From UBA1081 sp964443825 (GTDB taxonomy: Bacteria > Bacillota > Clostridia > Oscillospirales > Acutalibacteraceae), in contig CAYUEV010000019.1 of the NCBI GenBank assembly GCA_964443825.1, positions 1 through 29,827 of the forward strand: a DNA stretch of 29,827 bases, read 5' to 3'. Below the pieces are notes generated by a model, which saw only the letters and a list, made by a program, of their open reading frames with translations, was not told where the DNA came from and searched no databases. This document shows, one piece after another, positions 1 through 8,206 of this stretch (within the stretch, counting starts at the first letter, position 1; the number at the start of each line of letters is the position of its first letter). Position numbers and translations under genes: made by a program.

Positions 1-168
1 GCGCCGATCTTTCGTAACATATTAACTTTAACATACAAAATAAAAATAATCAACAGAAAAAACGGTATGTAAGTTTAGCTTTGCTTTCGCGGGGAATTAC
101 TAAAAAATTTACTAAAATAAGTTTAAAATAATAGGCGCAAAAGATACAAAAACGCTAATTTTCAAAAA

Positions 169-187
169 TCCTATTGACAAAGTAGGA
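169..187 (+). promoter_or_regulatory. Candidate operator over the -35 box
   Basis: A perfect 5-bp inverted repeat, TCCTA (169-173) and TAGGA (183-187), separated by nine bases, encloses the -35 hexamer of the promoter for the sulfur operon. A dyad placed there would suit a repressor. The downstream genes make sulfur-amino-acid and Fe-S cluster enzymes, which in Firmicutes are commonly controlled by Rrf2-family regulators (CymR, IscR). That assignment is inference from context; no Rrf2 gene is in the window and I cannot confirm the consensus. Confidence 0.4.
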
Positions 188-204
188 AATAGATGTTATA
201 TAAT
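174..204 (+). promoter_or_regulatory. Sigma-A type promoter of the metY-iscS-iscU operon
   Basis: A perfect TTGACA (174-179) is followed by TATAAT (199-204) with a 19-bp spacer; the overlapping TATATA at 197-202 gives the standard 17 bp. Transcription would start near 210, so a TTG codon at 207 cannot be the start of the first gene and the leader is about 80 nt. I see no T-box or SAM riboswitch in that short leader. The stretch 1-168 is AT-rich and shows no gene. Confidence 0.75.
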
Positions 205-293
205 AATTGTCGGCTTATGTTCCGGGACGGACGGGCGTTTTTGGTTTAAGCGCTTTTGCCGATAAAGTCAGATTTACTGGGAGTTTGATAGTT

Positions 294-1580
294 ATGAGCA
301 ATTATAAATTCGAAACGCTTCAAGTGCACGCGGGTCAGGAAAAGCCGGATCCCGCGACCGATTCCCGCGCGACGCCTATTTACGCCACCACGTCTTACGT
401 TTTTAAGGATTCGGCTCAGGCGGCGGGGCGTTTCGGGCTTACCGAGAGCGGCAACATCTACACGCGCCTTATGAACCCGACGTCGGACGTGTTCGAAAAA
501 AGGATCGCGGCTTTAGAGGGCGGCGCGGCGGCTCTCGCCACGGCTTCGGGGTCCGCGGCCATTACTTACGCCGTTCAAAATATCGCGCTTTCGGGCGACC
601 ATATCGTTTCGAGCAAGAACCTTTACGGCGGGACGTTTAATCTCTTCTCAAACACTTTAAGAGACCAGGGCGTCGAAACGACTTTCGTAAACCCTCACGA
701 CCCCGAGAATTTCGAAAAAGCAATAAAAGACAACACGAAGCTTCTTTACGCCGAGACTTTGGGCAACCCAAACTCGGACGTCATAGATATTGAGGCGATT
801 TCCGAAATTGCCCATAAACACGGTATTCCGCTCATTGTGGACAGCACTTTCGCGACTCCCTACCTTTTAAGACCTATTGAGCGCGGAGCCGATATAGTCG
901 TCCACTCCGCCACAAAATTTATAGGCGGTCACGGCACCGTAATGGGCGGCGTCATTGTAGACGGCGGCAAATTCGACTGGGCGCAAAACGATAAATTCCC
1001 CGGACTTTCAAAACCCAATCCCTCGTATCACGGAATAGTGTTTACGGAGGCTTGCGGGAACATAGCCTACGTTATGAAAATCCGCACCACTCTTATGAGA
1101 GACCAGGGCGCGACAATTTCGCCGTTTAACTCGTTTTTGCTTATACAGGGGCTTGAAACGCTCTCGTTAAGAGTCGAAAGGCACGTTGAGAACGCCCTTA
1201 AAGTCGTCGACTACCTTAAAAACAGAAAAGGCGTGGAGAGAGTAAACCATCCGTCGTTGAGCGAGGGGCGCGATAAAGAGCTTTACGACAGATATTTCCC
1301 GAACGGAGCGGGTTCGATATTTACGTTCGAGATAGAGGGCAGCGCCGAGGAAGCTAAAAAATTCACCGAGTCTTTGGAGCTTTTCTCCCTTTTGGCAAAC
1401 GTCGCGGACGTAAAATCGCTCGTAATTCACCCGGCCTCGACCACGCATTCGCAGTTGAGCGAAAAGGAACTTTTAGAGAGCGGCATTAAGCCCAACACCG
1501 TAAGACTTTCAATCGGCACGGAGCATATAGACGACATAATAGAAGATCTTGAAAAAGGCTTCCGCGCCGTAGGGTATTAA
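294..1580 (+). CDS. metY: O-acetylhomoserine/O-acetylserine sulfhydrylase-type PLP enzyme
   Basis: A 428-residue Cys/Met metabolism PLP-dependent enzyme of the MetY type, which makes homocysteine (or cysteine) from an O-acetylated amino acid and sulfide in the cytoplasm. The start at 294 gives the family's usual N-terminus (MSNYKFETLQVHAG) and has GGGAG about 10 bases upstream; the longer reading from a TTG at 207 would lie at or before the predicted transcription start. From this start, the PLP-binding lysine is K208 in SATKFIGGHG, the cofactor phosphate/ring region is at D183-S184, and the YTRLMNPT motif (56-63) is intact. It is the first gene of an operon with iscS (3 bases downstream) and iscU, so the operon couples sulfide assimilation with sulfur mobilisation. 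The family is certain; exact substrate (acetylhomoserine versus acetylserine, or a gamma-lyase reaction) is not readable from the sequence. Confidence 0.88.
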   Translation: MSNYKFETLQVHAGQEKPDPATDSRATPIYATTSYVFKDSAQAAGRFGLTESGNIYTRLMNPTSDVFEKRIAALEGGAAALATASGSAAITYAVQNIALSGDHIVSSKNLYGGTFNLFSNTLRDQGVETTFVNPHDPENFEKAIKDNTKLLYAETLGNPNSDVIDIEAISEIAHKHGIPLIVDSTFATPYLLRPIERGADIVVHSATKFIGGHGTVMGGVIVDGGKFDWAQNDKFPGLSKPNPSYHGIVFTEACGNIAYVMKIRTTLMRDQGATISPFNSFLLIQGLETLSLRVERHVENALKVVDYLKNRKGVERVNHPSLSEGRDKELYDRYFPNGAGSIFTFEIEGSAEEAKKFTESLELFSLLANVADVKSLVIHPASTTHSQLSEKELLESGIKPNTVRLSIGTEHIDDIIEDLEKGFRAVGY

Positions 1581-1583
1581 AAT

Positions 1584-2774
1584 ATGGATATTTATTGCGA
1601 TAACGCGGCGACGACCGCGCTTTCAGAGAACGCGTACAACGCGATGACAAAGGCGTTAAAAGATCTTTACGGCAACCCTTCAAGTCTTTATTCCACGGGT
1701 CAGAGGGCGGCCGAGGAGCTTTTTAACGCGAGGAGTGTTTTAGCCTCGAACTTAGGCTGTTCGCCCAAAGAGATAACTTTTACTTCAGGCGGCAGCGAAA
1801 GCGACAATCAGGCTATAATTTCGGCGGCGTTATCAGGCGCTAAAAAAGGCAAAAAACATATTATCTCGACTTCGTTCGAGCATCACGCCGTCCTGCACAC
1901 GCTGGAGAAGCTTAAAAAATACGGCTTCGACGTGACTTTGCTCGACGTTCACGAGAACGGGATTGTAAAGCCTTCGGAGGTGGAGGACGCCATAACCGAC
2001 GACACGTGCCTAGTTACCATTATGTACGCCAATAACGAAATAGGATCTATCGAGCCTATAGCGGAGATAGGCGAGATTTGCCGAAAGAAAGGCGTAATTT
2101 TCCACACGGACGCGGTTCAGGCGGCGGGTCATCTTCATATTGACGTAAACCGCGAAAATATAGATATGCTCTCCTTATCGGCTCATAAATTCCACGGTCC
2201 TAAAGGCGTGGGGGCGCTGTACTGCCGAAAAGGAATCCCCCTTTCAAATTTAATCGAGGGCGGGGCGCAGGAGAGAGGCAAAAGAGCCGGAACGGAGAAC
2301 GTCCCCGGTATAATCGGGATGGCGGCGGCGTTTTCGGAGAGCAATGAGAAAATCGACGAAAACATGAAAAAGCTCATACCCAAAAGAGAGAGGCTTATAG
2401 ACGGGCTTTTAAAAATTCCTCACTCCCGCTTAAACGGCGACCGCGAAAAAAGACTTCCCGGAAACGTCAATATGTGCTTTGAGGGTATAGAAGGCGAAAG
2501 TCTTCTGCTCCTTCTCGACTCCAAGGGAGTAAGAGCGTCGTCGGGATCCGCCTGCACGTCGGGATCGTTGGATCCAAGTCACGTGCTTTTGGCCATAGGA
2601 TTGCCGGCGGAAGTGGCTCACGGCTCTTTAAGGCTCACTTTGGGCGAAAATATCACGGACAAGGAAGTCGATTACGTAATAAAAGCGACGGGCGAAGTCG
2701 TTTCTTATCTTCGCTCCATGTCGCCCGTATGGCGCGATTTACAGGAGGGGAAAAAGCAATATGTTATACAGTGA
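1584..2774 (+). CDS. iscS: Cysteine desulfurase (IscS/NifS family)
   Basis: Class V aminotransferase-fold PLP enzyme of 396 residues that converts cysteine to alanine and carries the released sulfur as a persulfide to the Fe-S scaffold. Visible features: N-terminal DNAATT (6-11), H100/H101 in SFEHHAV, PLP lysine K202 in SAHKFHGPKG, and the active-site cysteine C324 in SSGSACTSG, which is the long-loop IscS/NifS type rather than the SufS type. Length is normal. It starts 3 bases after metY and its last 14 bases overlap iscU, so the two are translationally linked, as expected for desulfurase and scaffold partners. The choice between housekeeping IscS and NifS is not decidable here; no nitrogenase genes are nearby. 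Confidence 0.93.
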   Translation: MDIYCDNAATTALSENAYNAMTKALKDLYGNPSSLYSTGQRAAEELFNARSVLASNLGCSPKEITFTSGGSESDNQAIISAALSGAKKGKKHIISTSFEHHAVLHTLEKLKKYGFDVTLLDVHENGIVKPSEVEDAITDDTCLVTIMYANNEIGSIEPIAEIGEICRKKGVIFHTDAVQAAGHLHIDVNRENIDMLSLSAHKFHGPKGVGALYCRKGIPLSNLIEGGAQERGKRAGTENVPGIIGMAAAFSESNEKIDENMKKLIPKRERLIDGLLKIPHSRLNGDREKRLPGNVNMCFEGIEGESLLLLLDSKGVRASSGSACTSGSLDPSHVLLAIGLPAEVAHGSLRLTLGENITDKEVDYVIKATGEVVSYLRSMSPVWRDLQEGKKQYVIQ

Positions 2775-3156
2775 AAAAGTTATGGATCATTTTATGAATC
2801 CGAGGAACGTCGGCGTAATTGACGACGCGGACGGGGTAGGCGAAGTCGGCAACGCCAAATGCGGCGATATTATGAAGATGTACCTTAAAATCGACGACAA
2901 CGGCGTCATAACCGACTGCAAGTTTAACACTTTCGGATGCGGCTCGGCCATCGCCACAAGCAGCATGGCGACGGAGATGATTATAGGCAAGAGCGTGGAC
3001 GAGGCCTTAACGCTTACAAATAAAGCCGTGGCGGAAGCCTTAGACGGTCTTCCCGATTACAAAATGCACTGTTCCGTTCTCGCCGAGGAGGCGGTAAAAG
3101 CCGCCATTGAGGATTACTACAAAAAAAAGGGAGAAAATCCCCCTAAAGAAAATTAA
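2761..3156 (+). CDS. iscU: Fe-S cluster assembly scaffold IscU
   Basis: A 131-residue IscU/NifU N-terminal-domain protein on which [2Fe-2S] and [4Fe-4S] clusters are built with sulfur from the upstream desulfurase. The three ligand cysteines are C34 (NAKCGD, with D36), C60 (FGCGSA) and C104 (HCSVLAEEA); they match the IscU pattern. A strong AGGAGGGG at 2743-2750, inside the end of iscS, drives the start 10 bases later. The C-terminal tail after the domain is short, lysine-rich and lacks the NifU ferredoxin and Nfu domains, so this is the stand-alone scaffold type. Last gene of the operon, followed at once by a terminator. Confidence 0.93.
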   Translation: MLYSEKVMDHFMNPRNVGVIDDADGVGEVGNAKCGDIMKMYLKIDDNGVITDCKFNTFGCGSAIATSSMATEMIIGKSVDEALTLTNKAVAEALDGLPDYKMHCSVLAEEAVKAAIEDYYKKKGENPPKEN

Positions 3157-3161
3157 GATTC

Positions 3162-3188
3162 GCCTCTCCTTTTGGGGGAGGCTTTTTT
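3162..3188 (+). terminator. Rho-independent terminator of the sulfur operon
   Basis: An 8-bp GC-rich stem (GCCTCTCC at 3162-3169 with GGGGAGGC at 3175-3182, one G-T pair), a five-base loop and six T residues (3183-3188) lie 5 bases after the iscU stop. Confidence 0.9.
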
Positions 3189-3333
3189 AAAATTTTAAAT
3201 AAGAATTATCCGCCGCGTTTTTTCTTTTAAGCAAATATAAGAATGCGTTTAATATTCTTTTAAAGAAACTCAAACGATTAAATATATATAAAAATAACAT
3301 ATATTAGCGCTTTGTATTTTGATGTTTTTGCAC

Positions 3334-3361
3334 TTGATTTGATTTTGGAAAATGATATAAT
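3334..3361 (+). promoter_or_regulatory. Predicted promoter of the V/A-ATPase operon
   Basis: TTGATT (3334-3339) and a perfect TATAAT (3356-3361) with a 16-bp spacer lie about 64 bases before the first ATPase gene. The surrounding intergenic stretch (3189-3424) is AT-rich and I see no gene or RNA in it. Confidence 0.65.
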
Positions 3362-3424
3362 ATTATGTAAATAACGTGATAATATTTTGAAGTTTCAAAA
3401 ATTCTTACTAGGCGGGCGATTTTC

Positions 3425-3736
3425 TTGGAAGGAATATTAAAAGACATATTGGAGGCCGAGGAACAGGCGAGAAAAATGGCCGAGGAAACCGAGAAGTTCA
3501 AAGAAAAAAAGACCGCCGAAATAGAGCTTGAATGTAAAAATCTCATCGATAAAAAGATGGAGGAAGCCAAAAAAGAAGCCTTAAGGCTAAAAGAGGAGCA
3601 TAGAAAAAAAACGCTTTCGCTTGAGAGCGTGATAGACGGCAAAGAAAAGGCGGCGCTTGAAAATCTTTCCAACATCGAAAAACAAAACAGAAAATCCTGG
3701 GTCGACGCTCTTTATAAAAGGACTTTGGGGTTATGA
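3425..3736 (+). CDS. ntpF: V/A-type ATPase peripheral stalk subunit G/H
   Basis: A 103-residue, highly charged, Lys/Glu/Ala-rich protein predicted to be almost entirely helical coiled coil. That composition, its size (family about 100-110) and its place as first gene of a V/A-ATPase operon identify it as the peripheral stalk partner of subunit E (NtpF in Enterococcus, G/H elsewhere). The start is a TTG; no ATG or GTG lies upstream before an in-frame TAA at 3380, and the next Met is well inside the coiled coil. A weak AGGCGGG at 3410-3416 precedes it. It overlaps the next gene by 4 bases (ATGA). Sequence alone is low-complexity, so the call leans on context. Confidence 0.8.
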   Translation: MEGILKDILEAEEQARKMAEETEKFKEKKTAEIELECKNLIDKKMEEAKKEALRLKEEHRKKTLSLESVIDGKEKAALENLSNIEKQNRKSWVDALYKRTLGL

Positions 3737-4794
3737 AAATAAAAAAATTTTCCGAAAACTCCGTTTACGCCGTAGTTAAATACCTTTACGGCGGAAGGCT
3801 GACCGAGAAGAATTACCGCGATCTTATAAATTTAGGCTCTGTAAGAGCGGTAGCCGAGTACTTAAAGTCAAAGACGTCTTACAGCGCGATTTTCGACGGC
3901 GTGAACACGTCGGGCGAACTTTCAAGGTCAAGACTTGAAAATATGCTCGACAATAAAATGTACGACGAGCTTGAGAAAACGGCGCGATTCCAAAAAGCCG
4001 CCGGCAGCCGTCTTTACGAGTTTTTTATCACGAAATTCGACGCCGTTCAGATTATGAACGCTTTAGCGGGGATAGAATCGGGCGGGAACGATTATTTTTT
4101 TAATTTCCCCGTTTTTTATAACGAGCGCTCCCGTCTCGATCTTTATAAATTAGCCAAGGCAAAAACGCGGGAAGACCTTTTAAAAACCATTGAGGGCACG
4201 ATTTACGAGCCTGTTTTAAACAAGTGCGTTAAGGAATACAATCTTACAAAAAATCTCGCCGCCGTGCAGGCGGAGTTCAGGAACTTTTCCGACGGGGAAT
4301 TTTTAAAGCTCCTGGGAAGAGGAAAAACGGAGAACCTAAAAAAACGGGAACTCGTAAAACTCTACGGCGCCATGAAAGACGTTCACATCGTAAAAGTCCT
4401 TTACAGAATGACGAGATTTGAGGATATGGACGAAACGGCGAAACTGATACAAAACCCCAAAATCACATACTTTTCTAAAAAAGAATTAAAAAGTCTTTGC
4501 GAAAAGAGAACGCCTGAAGAACTTGACGAAGCGCTTTTAGGGACTTATCTTTCACCTATCGTTAAAAACAGTAAAAAATACGGGATTTTCCGTTCAGCCG
4601 ACGAGTATATATATAAAATTCTTACCGACGCTGCGGGGCGGTCTTCCGACCCCGACACGGTCATGTTCGCGTACTTTAATTATTCTGAAATAGAAATAAA
4701 AAATATAATCCACATAATAGAAGCGATTCGCTACGGTCTGTCTCCGGCGGAGATTTCCCCGTTTATCACCGGCTTTTCCGGCGCGGCGTCTTAA
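3733..4794 (+). CDS. ntpC: V/A-type ATPase subunit C (AC39/d type)
   Basis: 353 residues, the normal length for the funnel-shaped subunit C that sits on the membrane rotor and connects it to the central stalk (subunits D and F). The protein is helix-rich with the family's repeated three-helix-bundle character and recurring short motifs such as YLYGGRL near the N-terminus and the conserved-looking NIIHIIEAIRYG near the C-terminus. ATG start overlaps the stop of the upstream stalk gene, giving translational coupling. In Enterococcus the C gene lies after I, K and E; here it precedes I, a rearranged order. 58 bases separate it from subunit I. Confidence 0.85.
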   Translation: MKIKKFSENSVYAVVKYLYGGRLTEKNYRDLINLGSVRAVAEYLKSKTSYSAIFDGVNTSGELSRSRLENMLDNKMYDELEKTARFQKAAGSRLYEFFITKFDAVQIMNALAGIESGGNDYFFNFPVFYNERSRLDLYKLAKAKTREDLLKTIEGTIYEPVLNKCVKEYNLTKNLAAVQAEFRNFSDGEFLKLLGRGKTENLKKRELVKLYGAMKDVHIVKVLYRMTRFEDMDETAKLIQNPKITYFSKKELKSLCEKRTPEELDEALLGTYLSPIVKNSKKYGIFRSADEYIYKILTDAAGRSSDPDTVMFAYFNYSEIEIKNIIHIIEAIRYGLSPAEISPFITGFSGAAS

Positions 4795-4852
4795 TTTCCG
4801 CTAAAATTAGGCCTTTCACGGCGCGTGACAACTAAAAGGTGGCGACTCATTT

Positions 4853-7675
4853 TTGTCGATCGAAAAGATGATGTTCGCGAGGGCGGTAGGTCCCGCGGAT
4901 AAATTGAACGAGTTTAATCTCAGTATAATAACGGCCGATTTTTATCACCCTGAAAAAGCCGACGAGTATATGAGCGGAGCGGGCGGGTACAGATCGGCTT
5001 GGAGAGCCTGCCCTTATGATCTGCCCATTAAGCATATCGAGGAGATAGCCGATATGTGCGGGATTGATTTTTCGGACAACTTGACTAACGTTTTGGGGAC
5101 GGGGAAAACTCCCTCGCCGTCTTACATAAAAAGACTCGGAAAATACCTCTCGGACGCCGATTTTGACTCAAGCGACATACACTCCGTGATAGCTCAGATG
5201 GAACCTAAGGCGGGGCTTGACACGAAACAGCGCCTCGCTCTTATCGACAGGGAAAAAGAGCTTACGCAAAAAATCGATAAACTGAGCCATTTTGAGGAAC
5301 TCGACGTGGATTTAGGCGAAATGCTCGGCGCTAATTACGTAGAGGTTCATTTCGGGAGTCTTCCCAAAGATTCCATGATTAAGCTCTATATGTACAATAA
5401 CGAGGGGAAATTTACCTTTAAAACGCTCTCGTCCGATAAAAAATATTTCTGGGGAGTTTATTGCACGTCCGCCCGTTACGCGAAAGAGTCTTCCGAAATT
5501 ATGAAAGCCCTTTACTTTGACGAGCTTGTTTTAGACCCCGGAGAGGGAACTGTCGGCGAAGTAATAGAAAAATGCAAAAAAGAGCTTGACGAAATAAGAA
5601 AAGAGCGCGAGGACCTCTCCAAAACGCTTGAGGACAATAAAAAAGAGCTCGCCAATATTTACTCCATCCTTTTGGATTTAAGGAAGCTGTGGGACTTTAG
5701 AAAATACTCCGTAATAAACGACGACAGTTTTTGCTCTATAGGCTGGATTCCCAAAAAGAAAGAGAGCGAGGCGAGAAACCTCTTAGGCGCGTTAGACGAA
5801 GTGGAGTACACTATAAAAGATCCGGAGAAGTCCGTCACCGCGTCGGGGATTAACGACGCGAGTCCGTTTGAAACGCCTATACGCGATATAGAGCATTTGG
5901 CTCACCTTGTAAAATTCGACTTATCGCCCTCTAAACTTCACAACGTGATAGGAAGCGGAAGACCTCTTACCGACGAGTATATAACGGAGCTTACAAGATA
6001 TTTGGGCGGCGCCGACCTTAAGTCCGGCGACGTAAACTCGCGTCTTAACGCCGAGATTCACAGGTGCAGCGTCAGAAGAAGAGAATTGAGAACGAGAAAA
6101 AGATACCTTACGAGAAAAATCGCGAGACTTAAGCATTTTTCCTCGCTCGACGTAGATTTAAGCGAAATTAACAATATCAGCTTTACGTCGGTTCATTTCG
6201 GAAGGCTTTCAAACAGATACGTTAAAAAAGTCCAAGAGCTTTCGGACGAAAAGAATTTCGCTTTTAACATATGCTCAAGCGACGAAAAAAGCAGCTGGTG
6301 CATATACTTTGTCCCCAATAAGTTTGAGCGCGACGCGGAAGAATTTTTCGACTCCATCTACTTTAGAGAGTACTTTATAGACGACAAAAAAGGCACGATT
6401 CCGGATATAATAGACTCGTGCGAAAAAGAACTTTCGGATATAGACAAAGAAAAGCGGAAAATCGCCGAATTCTGGAACAAAAACGAAAGCGAGATAGTCG
6501 AGCGGTATTCTATTTTGCAGGACCTTCAGCAGCTTTGGAACACAAGAAAGTACTTTATAGAGAAAAACGACCGCTATATTTACACGGGGAGCGCGACCAG
6601 AGCCGAAAAGCGCAAAATGACGACGATTTACGAGGCTATAGGCGGCTTTACCGACGATGGGCAGGAGTCAGATGGCGAAAAAGAGAGCTTAACTCCTCCC
6701 ACGAGACTTAAAAACCCCGCCATAGTGAGACCTTACGAGTATTACGTTAAGATGTACGGAACGCCGGGGTACGATTCAATCGACATAACGGGCTTTGTAG
6801 CCGCGACTTACACCGTTCTCTTCGGGATAATGTTCGGCGATTTGGGGCAGGGGTTCGTACTTTCGATAGTCGGAATCTTAGCCTGGAAACTCAAAAAAAT
6901 GGAACTTGGCAAAATCCTGGTTCCGTGCGGAATATCGTCAATGGTATTCGGTCTTGTGTTCGGGTCGTTCTTTGGGTATGAGGACGTTCTCGACCCGCTC
7001 TACACCGCCATAGGATTAAAAGGGAAGCCTCTTTCCGTTATGGACAGCATAAACACGGTTCTGCTGCTCGCGATTTCAATAGGAATATCCCTGGTTTGCG
7101 TGTCCATACTTATAAATATTTACGCTAACGTAAAATCAAAAAAATTCGGCGAAGCGCTTTTCGACAACAACGGTCTGTGCGGACTGCTCTTTTATATCTG
7201 CGGGGTAAATCTCGTTTATAATTTTATGGCGGGGAAAATGATAATACCCGGCGTAGTGTGCGCCATAGTAGCGCCCGTATGCGCCGTAGCGCTGTTCTTA
7301 AAAGAGATACTTATAGGCGTGGTCGATAAGCGCGACGACTATAAGCCCGAGAGCATACCCGACTTTATAATGCAAAACATATTCGAAATGTTAGAGTACG
7401 TTCTCTCTTACTTCAGCAACACGGTTTCTTTTTTAAGAGTGGGAGCGTTCGTCCTGGTTCACGCCGGAATGATGATGGTCGTTTTCTCTTTAGCGGGGGA
7501 GAACAGAAACATATTGGTTATAATTTTGGGCAATATCCTTGTAATTTGCTTAGAAGGGCTTTTAACGGGCATTCAGGCTCTGAGGCTCGAGTTTTACGAG
7601 ATGTTCAGCCGCTGTTTCCCCGGCGACGGCAAGGAATTTATTTCCGCCAAAAAAAGACTTGACGGCGGAATTTAA
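4853..7675 (+). CDS. ntpI: V/A-type ATPase subunit I (a) with duplicated cytoplasmic arm
   Basis: The stator subunit that forms the ion half-channels beside the c-ring and holds the peripheral stalks. Most bacterial versions are about 600-700 residues; this one has 940 because the soluble arm occurs twice, at about 54-315 and 338-598 (see the separate entry). After the second arm comes the usual junction PPTRLKNP (614-621), then the membrane part (about 645-905) with roughly seven or eight hydrophobic segments. The essential channel arginine is R862 in SFLRVGAF, and the second conserved basic motif IQALRLEFYE (907-916) is present. The TTG start gives the family-like N-terminus MSIEKMMFARAVG and is served by AGGTGG at 4837-4842; an ATG five codons later is possible but worse placed. 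The frame is open throughout, so the extra length is not an assembly frameshift. Confidence 0.9.
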   Translation: MSIEKMMFARAVGPADKLNEFNLSIITADFYHPEKADEYMSGAGGYRSAWRACPYDLPIKHIEEIADMCGIDFSDNLTNVLGTGKTPSPSYIKRLGKYLSDADFDSSDIHSVIAQMEPKAGLDTKQRLALIDREKELTQKIDKLSHFEELDVDLGEMLGANYVEVHFGSLPKDSMIKLYMYNNEGKFTFKTLSSDKKYFWGVYCTSARYAKESSEIMKALYFDELVLDPGEGTVGEVIEKCKKELDEIRKEREDLSKTLEDNKKELANIYSILLDLRKLWDFRKYSVINDDSFCSIGWIPKKKESEARNLLGALDEVEYTIKDPEKSVTASGINDASPFETPIRDIEHLAHLVKFDLSPSKLHNVIGSGRPLTDEYITELTRYLGGADLKSGDVNSRLNAEIHRCSVRRRELRTRKRYLTRKIARLKHFSSLDVDLSEINNISFTSVHFGRLSNRYVKKVQELSDEKNFAFNICSSDEKSSWCIYFVPNKFERDAEEFFDSIYFREYFIDDKKGTIPDIIDSCEKELSDIDKEKRKIAEFWNKNESEIVERYSILQDLQQLWNTRKYFIEKNDRYIYTGSATRAEKRKMTTIYEAIGGFTDDGQESDGEKESLTPPTRLKNPAIVRPYEYYVKMYGTPGYDSIDITGFVAATYTVLFGIMFGDLGQGFVLSIVGILAWKLKKMELGKILVPCGISSMVFGLVFGSFFGYEDVLDPLYTAIGLKGKPLSVMDSINTVLLLAISIGISLVCVSILINIYANVKSKKFGEALFDNNGLCGLLFYICGVNLVYNFMAGKMIIPGVVCAIVAPVCAVALFLKEILIGVVDKRDDYKPESIPDFIMQNIFEMLEYVLSYFSNTVSFLRVGAFVLVHAGMMMVVFSLAGENRNILVIILGNILVICLEGLLTGIQALRLEFYEMFSRCFPGDGKEFISAKKRLDGGI
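5012..6646 (+). repeat. Tandem duplication of the arm domain inside subunit I
   Basis: Two copies at the protein level: residues about 54-315 (5012-5797) and 338-598 (5864-6646), joined by a linker of about 22 residues. Matching landmarks keep a constant offset of 282 residues: KLSHFEELDVDL / RLKHFSSLDVDL, VEVHFGSL / TSVHFGRL, CKKELDEI / CEKELSDI, and YSILLDLRKLW / YSILQDLQQLW. The copies are clearly diverged, with no long identical DNA, so the event is old and both copies have been retained under selection. Copy 2 is richer in Arg/Lys at its start (about 404-427). Confidence 0.9.
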
Positions 7676-7711
7676 TTTATAGATTATTCCCCATTTTACG
7701 GAGGTCAGATT

Positions 7712-8206
7712 ATGTCATCACTTTTCTGTTTTATTTTAGCCTTAGTCCCGGTTTGCCTTTTATGCTTTATCGCTTACAGATCCTTTAAAAGCCGTATGAT
7801 GGGCGCGTCCTCTAAAAAAGTACTCTCCAAAAATTTATTGTCGTTCGCGGTGATTTTAGTTCTTACGGCCGCTTTAATGTTTACCGTGTCGGCGGCGGAT
7901 AAGAAAGACGCGGAAACCGCCGGGGGAACTGAAGTATCCGAAGAAGGCGGAACCGCGGAACCCGCGGGAAGCGATCCCGCTCCGGCCGACAATTCCAAAG
8001 GCCTGGGGCTGTTGGCGGCGGGACTTGTTACGGGACTGGCGGGAATAGGCGGCGGCATAGCGGTCGCGGCCGGCGCTCCGGCGGCTATAGCGGCGACGAG
8101 CGAAGACCCTAAATCATTCGGCAAATCGCTTATATTCGTGGCGTTGGGCGAGTCCATAGCCCTTTACGGCGTAGTTATATCAATCCTTATTATCAATAAA
8201 GTTTAG
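7712..8206 (+). CDS. ntpK: V/A-type ATPase rotor proteolipid (subunit K/c) with N-terminal extension
   Basis: 164 residues. The last 70 form a classic c-ring hairpin: a Gly/Ala-rich helix (GLAGIGGGIAVAAGAPAA), the polar loop SEDPKSFG, then a helix with the ion-binding glutamate E147 (ALGESIALYG). S148 and Y152 sit where sodium-type rings have Ser and Tyr, but V118 stands where the Na+-binding Gln of F-type rings would be, so H+ versus Na+ is unsettled. Ahead of this are two extra hydrophobic segments (about 4-22 and 42-60) and an acidic Ala/Gly/Pro/Glu-rich linker (about 62-95). The enzyme therefore has one ion site per 164 residues. A strong GGAGGT about 10 bases before the ATG suits the high copy number the ring needs. 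The gene ends just before a disturbed stretch (see 8166-8411). Confidence 0.85.
   Translation: MSSLFCFILALVPVCLLCFIAYRSFKSRMMGASSKKVLSKNLLSFAVILVLTAALMFTVSAADKKDAETAGGTEVSEEGGTAEPAGSDPAPADNSKGLGLLAAGLVTGLAGIGGGIAVAAGAPAAIAATSEDPKSFGKSLIFVALGESIALYGVVISILIINKV

Noticed and set aside
207..293. N-terminal extension of metY from a TTG at 207
   Set aside because: The TTG lies at or before the predicted transcription start and the extra 29 residues do not resemble the family; the ATG at 294 has a ribosome site and the expected N-terminus.
205..293. SAM or T-box riboswitch before metY
   Set aside because: The leader from the predicted start is only about 80 nt and shows no T-box sequence, SAM-I core or terminator hairpin.
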